Assembly: GCF_905475395.1 (NCBI RefSeq)
Contig: NC_058338.1
Location: forward strand, 44,303,935 to 44,367,934
DNA: 64,000 nucleotides
DNA from: Chrysoperla carnea
Lineage: Eukaryota > Arthropoda > Insecta > Neuroptera > Chrysopidae
Direction: 5' to 3'
Of the stretch, positions 35,233 to 48,100 are shown one piece after another (position 1 is the first letter of the stretch; each line of letters opens with the position of its first letter). Position numbers and translations under genes: made by a program. The notes under the pieces were generated by a model, which saw nothing but the letters and a program-made list of their open reading frames with translations, did no database searches and was not told the origin of the DNA.

Positions 35233-36041
35233 TCCGTAAGTAGTGAGCCATATTTTAATGAGAAAAAAATTCGTAGGGCAGGAGCTGCGTTAGCTAAGCG
35301 AATTCCCGCAGAGATTGAAAAAATAAGACATTTTTCTATAAATCAAATATTGCATTTTTATTTTTCAAGAATTTTTTATATTAAAAACTAAGCGCCTAGA
35401 GAAAAAAATCACAAGAGTACTTTTTTGCTTAAAACTGCTTAAAAACACAAAAATATTTTTTATTTTGTAAAAATTTAAAATTTTTGTACTTTGCAGACAA
35501 ATTATTCTGCCAAATTAACCGAAAGCCATTCCCTATAAAATTTCTCCTTTGCTGCCTTTGATAACAGCTCTGTTTTACACCTATTGAATAGTTTTAGGGA
35601 AGAGTGAGGGTGGTAAATAAAAACATACATTAAACTTTTATAAAAGCACCATAATAAGTTTATTTTTGTTGTTTTCAATTTTTTGGTATTTTTTTTTTTC
35701 ATTTATATTAACAAATTATTTTTTTGTCACATAAAATATTACACTTGTCGTTGAAAATTTCTTTTTAAATGTGTTTTTTTTTTCTTCAACATTTAAGGCT
35801 ATTGTTTTTTTAAATATAAATATTACAAGGTATAAATTAATATAAGTGACCTTGAATATATAAATCAATCCATTCGTTTGAAAATATTTTGGTTTTTAAC
35901 AATGTTTGTTGGACGGCCAAATTATTAACTTACACCCTGAATAATTGTTTTTTCTTTTGTTATGAACAATTTTTTTTTTTTTTTTGTATTTTTTAATATT
36001 TTTTTTATAATTTTTATATTTTTTTTTTCGTTTTTGGCAAA

Positions 36042-36047
36042 TTTATT
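36042..36047 (-). terminator. Poly(A) signal for the Ig-domain gene
   Basis: AATAAA on the minus strand about 55 nt past the stop at 36101. Confidence 0.45.
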
Positions 36048-36100
36048 TCTTTCTTTCCATCAATTATTAAAAAATAAATATTTCAAAAAATTCTACATTA

Positions 36101-39100
36101 TTACAATGATATTAACAAATAATTAATAAATGTAATTATATTAATTATATATACAATTAATTTAATATAACTACTAATTAATGATGGTGTTGATGATTTT
36201 CTAATGACGTTGAATGATTTAGCGGAATTTGTATTAAATTCATTATTATCAGTGGGTAAAACACTGACATACACTATACCTTCAGCTAATCCTGAACTGG
36301 ATCGAACTAAAAATATATATTCACCATCATCTTTATAATCTATTGACATAAATGTTAATTTTGCTTGATAACAATTTGGTGTGGTTGAATTCTGGAATAA
36401 AAAACAAACAACATTCAGATATTTATGTTTTAGTGGATTAATGTCTAAAGGTTTGTAGCACGTATAGTCGAAAAAACGAAGGAATAAATTTCGAAAAATT
36501 TGAGCAGTAAGTCGGATTTGAATGCGGTTTTCGGCATTCGATTCGTTAGAGCGTTATGAATTTTTGTGACCTAATTTGATTTATAAGAAATTAAAAATAT
36601 GCAATTAACATAATTAATATGCATTTTAAATTGACCGAAAATATTAAATTCACAATTCGGTTAATAGTGATGAAAATGATTCCAAACTTGTTGGACGGGG
36701 GTTTTGGGGATCGCTGAACACGAACATAGCGACAGAACCGTTGCATCAGATACCTCTGAGACCACTTCCTCGTGTAACGAAATTGGACTGATTATATGAA
36801 GAATTTCTGGAAAACTCCAGAATTTGGTGGGAATAACGTTGCACCAGGTACCTCTGAGACCAATTCCGTCACGATATTCGTGTTCAGCAACCCCAAAAAC
36901 CCACGTGTAACGAGTTTGGATCGATTATATAACAAATTTCCCGAAAACTCCACTAGACGACGAGAATCCGTTTACCCTGTGCAACAGGTACCTCTGAGAT
37001 CAATTTTGTCGTGAGTGGCTTCCTTTTGACTAGTCTACCAAACTTTCCTCTACGACTTTTTTCGTTTTGAAAAAACGCAGCAGGGGATTTGACTCTATGA
37101 CCACTTGATAACATTATTAATTATTAAACAATTCAGCAAAGGTGGTTGTATTCAAAAACAAAAATACTTAAGTACGGCATGTACTAGGTGGTATACAAGT
37201 TTATCGGTGCAGTATTTTTGTCGGACAAAATATTCTATTATTTAATAATTACTAATGTTATCAAGTGGTAATAGTGTCCCACAAATTTCCTGCTGTGTTT
37301 TTTCAAAACAAAATCGTAGAGGAAAGTTTCGTAGACTCGCCAAAAGGAAGCCACTCACGAAGTTTCAAGTATGTATTCATCATTTTAAAAAACCCGTGAT
37401 GTTCCATAGTCTATTTTGGATAGAATAGTCTGCTTGTTACATTAGGTATTTTATGCATTTATGAGAGTATTTAGCTGAAAACACTAAGGTTCTTGGAAGG
37501 AAGATTCAGATCTTATTAGTCAGAAGGATGCGTTAAGTTTTTTGCAAAAAATGGGTTTACTTACAATTATATCATGAGCAAATATTCGATTATTTAATGG
37601 GTCACCAAAACCTGGACGAAAAATTTTATTCTCAGTTATCCATAATGCACTTTTGTATACTGGATTGGCACAAAATTCAACAATTATACTCTGTGTTTCA
37701 CCTGGTGGTGATGTAAGATTTTGTAATGAAGGATGAACAGTTGGACGACCTTGAAATAAAAAAAAATTAATTCTTTTCAGTTCAACAAATTAAAATCCTA
37801 TGGCAAAGTATACCTTTGACTGAGAGATTAACAATTAATGCGTTCCTTAATGAATCCATCCTTTCTTTATAGTCTTTTCCAGGTGCTACACATCGATATT
37901 CGCCAGCTTCATGGTACAAAATTTTATCCAATCGAAGATCCTGTGATGCACCTAAAGGATTTAACCGACCATTTTCAGCATTCACTCGGCTCCAACATCC
38001 GTGAGAACCTTTAAAAAATTTAAACAGTATTGAAAAAATGTGTATTTGAATCAATAAACAAATATTCTAAATGGCCCAAAATCTATTCAATATGAATAGG
38101 TATGTTGTTGATCTAGCCATCTTTTTTTATTGAGAATAATACAGTCCTAATTTTGATTTGTGAATGTTTGATCTGAGCATTGCTGTGATCATGAATCTTT
38201 GAAAATAATGTTTTTGGAACTATGTTCCTTTTCGCATATTATGGTTCTGATTTGTTTGCGGGTTGGGAGATAAAAACAAAAAAAAAACGACACCAATAAC
38301 CGATCATTTTCACCTAGGCACCTAGGAAACTAAGACTTTTTCAAACGATTTAACTTGTCATTATTTTTGAGAATATGTAAAAATAATTTTATAATTTCAC
38401 AATTTGTATTTCATGACAAAATTTTATGTTTTTTTTATTTAAAAAAAATGAGTTGCTTAAGTAAGTTATCAAAAATTAAAGATAATTGATATAATCACAA
38501 TAAATATCCTGATCAAACCGAATGTAATATACGCTCATATGGAGTAATTTTGGGTTGACTACTAATTATCAAAAGTATTAAACTAATATTATTACAATTA
38601 AAGCCCACCACCTTCGAAGTAATTGAGAAAAACCGCATTTCATTAAAAAAAGTCAAGAAATTTCGTAACACCATTCCCAATTCCGCTTTTAACTATGCAT
38701 AACGTCGTGTAATTTTATTATTTTTTAGTTTTTCGTACGAATGAAATGATTTTTATTACAAATAAATTACGGTAGGTAGATACTAGAATTCGATATAAAT
38801 TGTTATATAAATCCGTTGTATTATACAAGGGACTTTCGTGAATAGGTTTTTAATCAATATTAAAATGATTTTCCTGTATGAAAAATGTCTATATTTTTGA
38901 AAAACAATAAATTTGTTTAAGGTTTTATTATATATCATATGGATTCATATTTGGATTTCCACATATATTAATGTGAAAATAAATTCAAATGAAAATATTT
39001 TTTATTGTCGGTTCATATTGAAAATTATATTGAGCCATATCAATAACAAATAAATTTTAATAATAGCCAAAAAAAAAACAAAAAAAAAAACGAAGAGAAT

Positions 39101-42100
39101 ATTTGATACGTTTGAATGATATTAAAAATGGATATATATCAAAATTTAGTTAAAGGAATGGAAAAACATATAGCATGATCAAAAACATCGGTGTTCACTT
39201 TCAGTGTTCCACACGAGGGAGGTACATATTTCCCTACATATTTTTGGAATTGTTTATTATTAACATAAAAATGTTTAAACATCGTAATATATTATAGAAG
39301 ATAGTTAAAGTAATTCTGCCGTCATATGACTGGTCAATTTATATTCATTGAATTTAAATCTAAATTATGAATAAAATTATGAATAAAAAGTGAAAACAAA
39401 GAATTGACTAAGTTAATTGTTGAAATATCATGCATAGGCAGTGTTGATTATTCTATCACAAAAATGTTTTAAACAAAAGTTGATTATTTTTTTATAAGGA
39501 ATATTTTTTACATTTAAAATTTTGTTCTATCTCTAACGGTTTAGAAGAGAAGAAGTCCCAATTGACCCATGTTGCTCATTTACAAACTCGACCTTACTTG
39601 TTAAGTCCTGAGTACGCTATAAAAATTTCAGCGTTTTTGAGTTATCGTGTTGACAGACAGGCGGACATTCGGAGAGACAGACAGACAACCGAAAATGAAC
39701 TAATTAGGTGATTTTATAAACACATATACCAAAATTTTGTTCATAGCACCAATATTTTTAAGCGTTACAAACTTGGGACTAAACTTAGTATACCTTGCAT
39801 ATTACATATAAACATGATATCAAAATAATAATAGTATCACGTAAATGTAATAAAATGCTTTAAAATTATCGTAAAAGTTAAAATTATACGCCAATTTGAC
39901 TACGCCTTTTTGACCTTTAAACGTCAGAAATCAGAAGTTTTTTTAATGTAAAGTAATGTATTTTTTTTTTTTTTTGCATAAACAGAATCTGAATCTGTGA
40001 TAAATTTTCTTCATGATGAAAACTATATTGATGCTCAATCACCGATTAATTTTTGTGCAATTAACATTATTGTGAGGTCTTCCATAAGATACTGTGTTAA
40101 AAATCACAATTTTAAAATTAAATAATTCACAATTTAGCTTCGCAAGAAAAGCCAAAACTGTGTTTATTGTGATCAAGGGATTTTGAACGATCATTTTCCG
40201 CAAAAATTAGTGAACAATTAAAAGAAATGTACAATACTTTAAAATAAATGTGCATTAATAGAATAAAAATAAGTGAAAATAAACAATTGATTGAGTTTAA
40301 CGTTGAAATACTCTGTATAAAAAGAGTTCAATATTAGCTCTTGCATTATTTTTTTATAAATTTGATTAGTTTAAAAAATAAAAAAAACATAAAAAACCTG
40401 GCTGCGTGAAATAAAATCTTAAAAGAAGGAAACCAATCCAGTAGTTTACATAGCGAATTTAACTGTCGAGGCCCATATTGGGAATATTTGACTGTTAAAG
40501 TCACTATGTAAACTACTGAAATTGTTTCTTTCTTTTCAGATTTTATTAAACACAGCAATAAAAAAATCCTCTTATTTAAACTATATTAAACTGAATTGAA
40601 TTTTTTTTATTAATGTATTACTATTTCGCTTCCAAAATCCGCCATCTTGTTTTTATTTTTCAAACACTTATCTAAGAACGCTTGACAAAAACCCAAGTGG
40701 AAATACCTCAAAGGAAATTAAAGCGTTAATAATAATTAAATGAATTACGCTTGATTTAAAATGCAATTGTATTTTACACTCACTGTGATTAGTATTTTAA
40801 TCGATTGATAATGTGAATTTTAAATTTGAAATATTATTTTTTATTGAGACACTTTGTAAAAAGGGCATTATTTTTATTTTTTATGTTCGTTATTATTTTA
40901 TATTATTTGTATCCGAAAAAATTTATAATATAATAATACCACTCTGAATACAGCCAGATAGAGATGATATCTGCTATTTATGCATGGCATAAATTGTCTC
41001 ATAAAATCAAATTGTTGTTATTTTAACTTTTTCGACATATTTTTTTGTACTTTTTTTCATATTTTTATTTAGTTTTTATTTTTTGAAGAAAAATTTATTG
41101 CATTTTTCATTTGTGTTGTTTTGTTTACAAACAATTTGTTTTTAGAAAATATTGTCTTTTTTATTATCTATAATTTTGACATAATTAACAAAGTGATTTA
41201 ACAGTTTGTTTTCTTTTGGAGGGAAAGAAATGTCTTGAGGGATTACAGGATTGGCGATTTCTATAATGAGAGTTATGGTATCTTATATTTTTGGAACACA
41301 AATAAATATTTAGCCTGGTTTTTTATTTAATAAGAAAAAGTTACCAATTTTACCAGCTATAATATTGTTTACTCGATTATTCAAACAAAAATACTTACGT
41401 CTTACTCAAAAAATTATTCGGTTTCTTTTATGTTTTATTCTGAATATGATTAATTCAATAGAGTATATTATGGTTAGTCACAAGTTTGTAATACTTAGAA
41501 ATATTGATGCTAAAAACAAAATTTTGGTAAAAATTTTCATAAAATCACCGAATTAGTTCATTTCCAGCCAGCTATCCGTCAACACGATAAAATGAAAAAG
41601 AGATATCGAGCTGAAATTTTTATGAAATTTTTATAGCATGCTCAGGGCGTAAGAAGTGACATTGAGGTCACTCAATGAGAAACGTAGATCAATTGGCACA
41701 TATGACTCCGCAGGGCCTATCTAGTAAACCGTATGAGATAGAACAAAAATCTAAATTCAAAAGTAGTAAAAAAAAACTTTTGTTTTGAAACGTTTTTTCG
41801 TGAATATCATTGGCCCTGGAGGGCAGGGCTTTAACTTTGGTTTGCATTTTCTCCAAAACTGTAAAATATACAGAGTTAAAAATTTGTAGGTAGGTTTTTC
41901 TTGTTTAAAAACTCAATTCAAAGCATGCAGATTTCAAAAATTTTTTCTAGAAAATGCTTGGTGAATGCGTAATGATATCCAAAACTGTCTATACAGACTA
42001 TTTCATTTATTAATTCAGTAAATTGTTTTTTTTTACAACTGTGGATCACATTAAGATCTAAAGACATCTGATAGATCTACATGCATTAAAAGTTTCAAAA

Positions 42101-45100
42101 AGAGCTTTTTGGATTCGATTCTGATATGTGCAGAGATAAAAATTTACCCACTAAATTTTTTAATTAAAAAGTTTTAGAAATTTGCAATAAAGTAATAAAA
42201 AAAACCATAGGTATTAGCCTTAATTAGATAAGGTAGGTATATAATTAGTTATTTAACCATATGTCTACCAATTCCTATATTAGGGGAAGGTACCTACCAT
42301 ATTGATCACCCTAAAAAAAGTGTAATTTATAACCAAACTATTCGAGATGTGTATAACATCCAAATATTTTTGGTTTCTTTATTCAAGTGTTGCAATATTG
42401 GCATGCCAATTTCTTTCAGTTCTTCAAAGTTTTAGAACTGTTAAATATTTCTTAAAAGGGATCGTTTACCGACTTTGTAAGAATAGTAGGTAAAACGAAT
42501 ATTATTGAAAATTTAACAAAAGCCAAGAGTAAAATAACCGGCCAGTGAAAATTAACACCAAAAATAAGTTTTACATTGAAGTTTTTCTCACCATAGATCA
42601 AAAACAGTAAAATTTATAGGTACTTTTGCTGTGAAACGCCAAATAGCTTATATATAAATATTGGTTCAAAAACACCGAGGGGTCATTTTAACCCCAGGGA
42701 TCATTATGTAGCACTTTCCCCTACACATATTTAATATGAAAATGTTAAAGAAAGAAATCCAGGTTTGGTTATACGCCTGATATACTTGATAAACACATTG
42801 TGTAAAAGCTTCACGTGTTGTCGGTATTCAAGTTTTCAAGAAGCTGGTGATCTGTGGGTATATACAGTCAAACCTGGATTTCATTCTCGCTTATAGAGGT
42901 TTCTCACTAACCCGAGTTTCTCGCTAATGCAGATACATGGGTAGCGTTCCACTCTTATAGAGGTACGCAGCAATAACAAGCCACAGCAAGTACGAATGTA
43001 GTAAATATGTTATATGATAAAATATAGTCCATGAGGGAAAAACCTCTCTCTAACAGAGGTTTCTGTTTCTCGCTAATAGAGGTTTTGGGAGCTTAAAATG
43101 ACGGGTCCTGGCTATTACTCTCACTTATAAAGTTTTCTCACTTATCCAGTTCTCACTTACCCATGTTTGACTGTATTCAAATTTTTCTAAATAATTTTAT
43201 TTCGTCATTTGATTAACATAGATGCAATTTTTCATTACATGAATCCTTAGTGATAAACTTTCAGTAGGAAAAAAGACAAAGAAAAATTATCCTATACAAT
43301 TTAAAATATATTATCCCTTCATCATATGGAAAGCATGAGATAAAGAGCATTTGTACGCGGATAATAGATAGTGGTGACACTCAGTAAATAAATAGCCATA
43401 TTATGTCCCTTCCTCATATGTTAGAATGCCATATATAGTAGTAATAATACTTTCGATTCGTCTTCCTCGAAGAACGCAACGTAAAGGAAAATGAGTAAAA
43501 GAAACTAAAAATAAAGAGGGTATGTGAATTATTGTATTTCATTAAAGTTTATCAACCATCTACTGTTTGTTATGTTGTTATTTCTTATTTATTAGAATTA
43601 GAAAAGAAATTGGATTTTTATCTTGGAGGTTATTTTTGTGTATATTTATAAGTTGGTGGTATAGTGTGCGTTGTATTTAAACTTTCATTTTTTCATGTAA
43701 ATTTTAGAGTTTTTTCCCCTGACTGCTGGTTTTATAAACAATAGGGTTGGATTAATGCTCCATTGGGCTTGAAAAAAAATATAAAACAAAATACGCCCCT
43801 TTCCTGGAATAGTTCTAAAGTACCCTTTTGTACACTAGTTTTATTCAACATCATTTGTTTATTTGTTTGCCGGTAACGGTGAAATTTTATATTTGTATAT
43901 TAATCTTTTTCCCTATGAGATACAGAGATGAAAATTGAAGGGGCAGCTCATAAAAAAGGCCTGAAATACCTTATATGATTTAAACACTGCATAACCTGTG
44001 TGAAATCGCGTATCACTATACCAAATAATCTAATCGTGTTGCCTTATTTCTAACTCATGCCAATTTAGGACAAAAATAAAAAAAATTTGGTTTGAGATTT
44101 TTCTTTAGTGATTTTTTGCAACTAAATACCATAAGACAGGTTCGGGGGTTCGAAAAAAGGTAAGAAAATTTCTTGGATACGTCATTGATAGATAGCTGGT
44201 AACGCTTAATTGGGCTTATTTTTTTTTTGTTTTTTTTGATAATTTTTTTATTTGCACACATCATAATGTGTCTATCAAAACATCTAGGTTATGCCAAGGA
44301 TGGTTATATCTGCCTAAGCAATATTTTCAAATCTGTAAAGACGAATTTTCAAATAATACAATTTGTATTTCGAATTTTAGAATCACAATAAAGAGTATTT
44401 TTTACCAACTTTGGCGTGTAATTCCACCGAAGGGTTCATTGGGTTAATTTATGAAACGAAGAATAAATCACATTATACACATATTGAATGGCCTTACAAC
44501 CTTACAATAATTAGCAAAGCCAACAATTAGTAAAGTAAATTTTCATTAATGGGTAAAAGTAAAATTATTAGAAGTTGAATACAAATATCGATCTTAGGTA
44601 TAAGGATTGTTTTTTTTTTTTTTTTTGGAATACTAGTAGACTATGATATATAGGATGGACATTTTAATCAATAGCTTGAAAACTTTTCTAAAGTAACAAA
44701 ATACAGAAAAGTTTTTCAAACAAATGTACCGGGTTCAGCGATAGAGACATCTTTTAGACACCTTGTATCTGATCTTGTACTTCGGAAAGTCACCTAGGGT
44801 TCGTTGATATAATTGCATACTTTAAATTAGAAAATAACTTATAAAACTGAAAAATTTTTTTTTAGAAACATTTTTTTTAGAAATAAGAAATAAATTCATT
44901 TACTGGATATTTGAGCTGATAAAATCACTTAAATTCTGGGAATTTTATTTAAACATGTTTAAAGATGCTATACTTTGGTGAAGAGAAGTTTTAACCTTTG
45001 GAGAATCATTTTATCATCTCTGACTGTAATTTTTTAATCTACTCAGTATACTTTTCTTAAAAGAGAAAATATGAGTTTTCATAGTTCAACAGAAATCTTT

Positions 45101-48100
45101 TCAAATTGGTGAAAAACATTTTTTGTTGAAATTTACTTTAATGCTTTTTTCAAACTTCCTGCATACAAATACAGTTTAGAACATTTTATTTTCTAGTTAA
45201 AATTATTATACATCAGTTATAATACTCACCTGCTGGACATTGTAAATGAACGGCACCACCTAAAGCGACTTCAAGTTGTTTACCAGTTGAACTAAGTTCA
45301 CTCACGTCAAATTCAGGTTCTTGTGTTACATCCAAAGTTTCATCTATTTCAAAAAAGAAAAAAAACTCATATAAAGTTAAATGTATTAAAATTGTTAAAT
45401 ATTATTTTGTAATAGCTTTAGAAATGTTTATATAGAATTTTTCAACAATTTTGATCAAATTTTTATATGAAATGGGAAAATTTAAAAATAAAATCAAATA
45501 ATGCTCATAATTTTGTAAATATCATTTAGAGCATCTTTCTTGAACTTATGGAAAATTACCGGATCAATGGCCGTGCCAGTTAAAGGTCAATCGACTCTAA
45601 TCGTTTGGCTACTGACTGGGAGGTTGCAGGTTCGAACCCAGGCAGCGGTAGTCTGATAAATTAAAATTATAATTAATGGGGCGCTAAATTGATCATACTG
45701 TCGTCTCTTGGGCAAGAACGAAGTAACCAACTCCACTCACATCATAAAGTTAATTATATATATGGATGTAGTTTAAAAAAAATAAAGACTAAAAATAATG
45801 ATGTGGGTTGCCTCACTTATAGATGGATATCTGAAAAACGGACTTAAACCTCATTGTTATTATTATTATGAACTTAGGGTTTCAAACGGGTACGCAATAT
45901 TGATTTGAAGATTTTTTCACAGCCACAAATATATGGGTATTTTTTTAATAGAGAACGTGTCTGCAGCCTATACTACTTTTTTTATTTTCGCCCGAAAGTA
46001 CGCAATTCCTGCTTCAGTTGGGAGACCAAAAGTCTGAAGCATAAATTTTGGATTATCTGTCTCCCAACAGAAGCAAAAAGTTCGTAATTTTGGTAGTGGA
46101 TAAAAAAAAATTTTTCTTAGGTACCAATATCATATGTTGACCGCTCGGGCTGTGTATCTCGAAAACAAAGCGGTTTTGTGACTATATTTTTATACTAGAA
46201 ATGTTTGATATTCTTCTATTAAGAAGTTTTTCGGTAAACTTATGATACATTCTGTATATTCATATTATTGAAAATAATTAATAATAGTTATGTTATTTGC
46301 TTGATAGAATATTTAAGCGATTTCCATAGCATTGTGTTAACCATTGTTTCCAAATATAATTTCCAAAATTAAGTCATTGATGGTTGGTAATGGTTGCCTT
46401 CAATTTAAACTTTTCTGCAAATTTATTAAATCTTCATATTAGTTGTTTTTCATAGTATGGAATGAGAACTGGCAATGTTTTCGAGAATTTCTTGAGGCAG
46501 CTCAATTTCGGATATACACGTCGGTATTGAACTTACGTAGGGATGAAGTATGTCTTGTACCTGAGAATACCAAAAAATCTGAATCCATACATAGGCTGTT
46601 TAAGGTAAAGTAGAAGAGTTAATATTTTTAAAATGTTTTAATATCCCTGTTTTTGTAGATTTTTTCTAGACAGTGCGCTAGTAAACGCAATAAACGCAAT
46701 CGATCTCAGGTGACAAATGAAGTTCATCTCTACCCAATTATTTCAATAAGAAAAGAGTAATTCAAAATACAGCCGCCATGAAAGTAACTTTTTCGTGACG
46801 TTGCCAGTACTTCTATACATAGAATTATACTAAAAAATAAATTTATTTAGAAAACATTTCTTTAAAAATATCCTAAAAACTATCTCTTCTCTGTTTTTAA
46901 TTTAATAAAAGCTCCACAATACAAAATATTATAAATTGAGATTAGGTTTATAAATTTTTTAAACTAGTGGTGTTATAAATATTATTATTATAAGTATCAT
47001 TCACCTTCTCTGTGTGTGTCTAGAAGTCTAGACTCAACAAAACATATTTTACAATATCATTTTCTGTGTTTTCTTATACAATTTGAATAAATTATGAGAT
47101 TTTGTAGATACTACGAATAATATATACATTTTGAGGGTATATTTACTTTTATTATAATATCATAAGTCAATATATATTACATATATCAGGATACAATTGT
47201 GTGCAATACAGTCGAATATCTTCCGAATATGTTCTCGCTCAAATTTTAGAGTGAAATATTCTTCTTACCTTCAGAGTTTTAAAGTAATTAAGAAGATGGA
47301 TTAGCTCAGTTGGTTAAGGACCCGCCGTCGCACCAAAATTATTTTAATTAATAGTTGTGATGGGCTGGTGTAGTGCCTGGTATATGCATGAAGGAGGTAC
47401 ACTCAGCCTTTGAAATTGAGGAGCTGATAAAAGAAATTATCAGCGGAAAGGTGTTAAAACACATATATGGTATCTCAATGGGCTCTATAGCCTAAGAGTG
47501 TGTGCTTCGTGGACAGCCAATGTAACCTAACCTAACCTAGAAGATGGATTATATTTTCTCTTGAAGGATATTTGGAGTGTTAATTTAAAGCATCTAATCG
47601 ATTAATTACGTTTCTTTTATGCTTGAGGATAGCAATATTTTAAATGAATCCGTAGATGCTAATAATTGTTCGGAAAATGATATTATTCCCAGTATGGTGG
47701 AAATAACGCATATTAACAGCTGAATTGGGGTCGACCTTCATCAATCTGTTTACTGGCTGAAAGTTATTTTTTATGAAATGTGAAATATTAACAAATATTC
47801 TTGTAATGAGTTGTCTAAAAGAATGTGGTCAAGACTTCTATTAGTGAAAATACCAATTTTTTTGGAATTTTTCACTGAATTGCATGTCTAACGACATTTG
47901 GTCTACTCGAAAGTAAAAATCATGAGAAATATATAGTAGCTGAGTTGTCTGCGCCTTTTCGTTCACTATTATTGCATATGTAAAATTTTATAATTATAAT
48001 AATACCTAATTACCCTCACATGTTAATTATGATTCTGCACGAAATATGGGTAAAAAAATAACGTTTAAAAACTTTCGAAGTTTTTTTATTAAAAGTATTG

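Larger units (their letters stand above)
30431..36041. other. Long intergenic stretch without a supported gene
   Basis: No coding region with splice or homology support on either strand. It contains an 11-base C run at about 30903, an imperfect inverted repeat at 32275-32385, a 39-codon ORF at 31889-32008 and a perfect palindrome at 35211-35232. It otherwise looks like AT-rich decayed repeat DNA. Confidence 0.35.
38009..45229 (-). other. Ig-gene 7.2-kb intron
   Basis: No extra exon with good splice sites was seen. It holds a family A copy (39388-39822) and a fragment (40262-40325), family B copy 1 (40401-40690), another partial family A copy (41545-41830) and a pogo-like MITE (42865-43173). 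The ORFs at 40346, 41365 and 44055 are low-complexity shadows. Confidence 0.6.

Noticed and set aside
35940-36060. T-rich tracts possibly coding or regulatory
   Set aside because: Simple low-complexity AT sequence downstream of the Ig gene.
36796-37014. 72-codon plus ORF
   Set aside because: Reads through the 'tacctctgagac' repeat in an intron; no homology or start support.
45590-45650. Possible tRNA gene
   Set aside because: Perfect B box, but no acceptor stem or proper A box can be drawn; flanking duplication shows it is a SINE.
47291-47340. Possible tRNA gene from the A-box-like sequence
   Set aside because: No B box at the right distance and no cloverleaf; part of a retroposed SINE.
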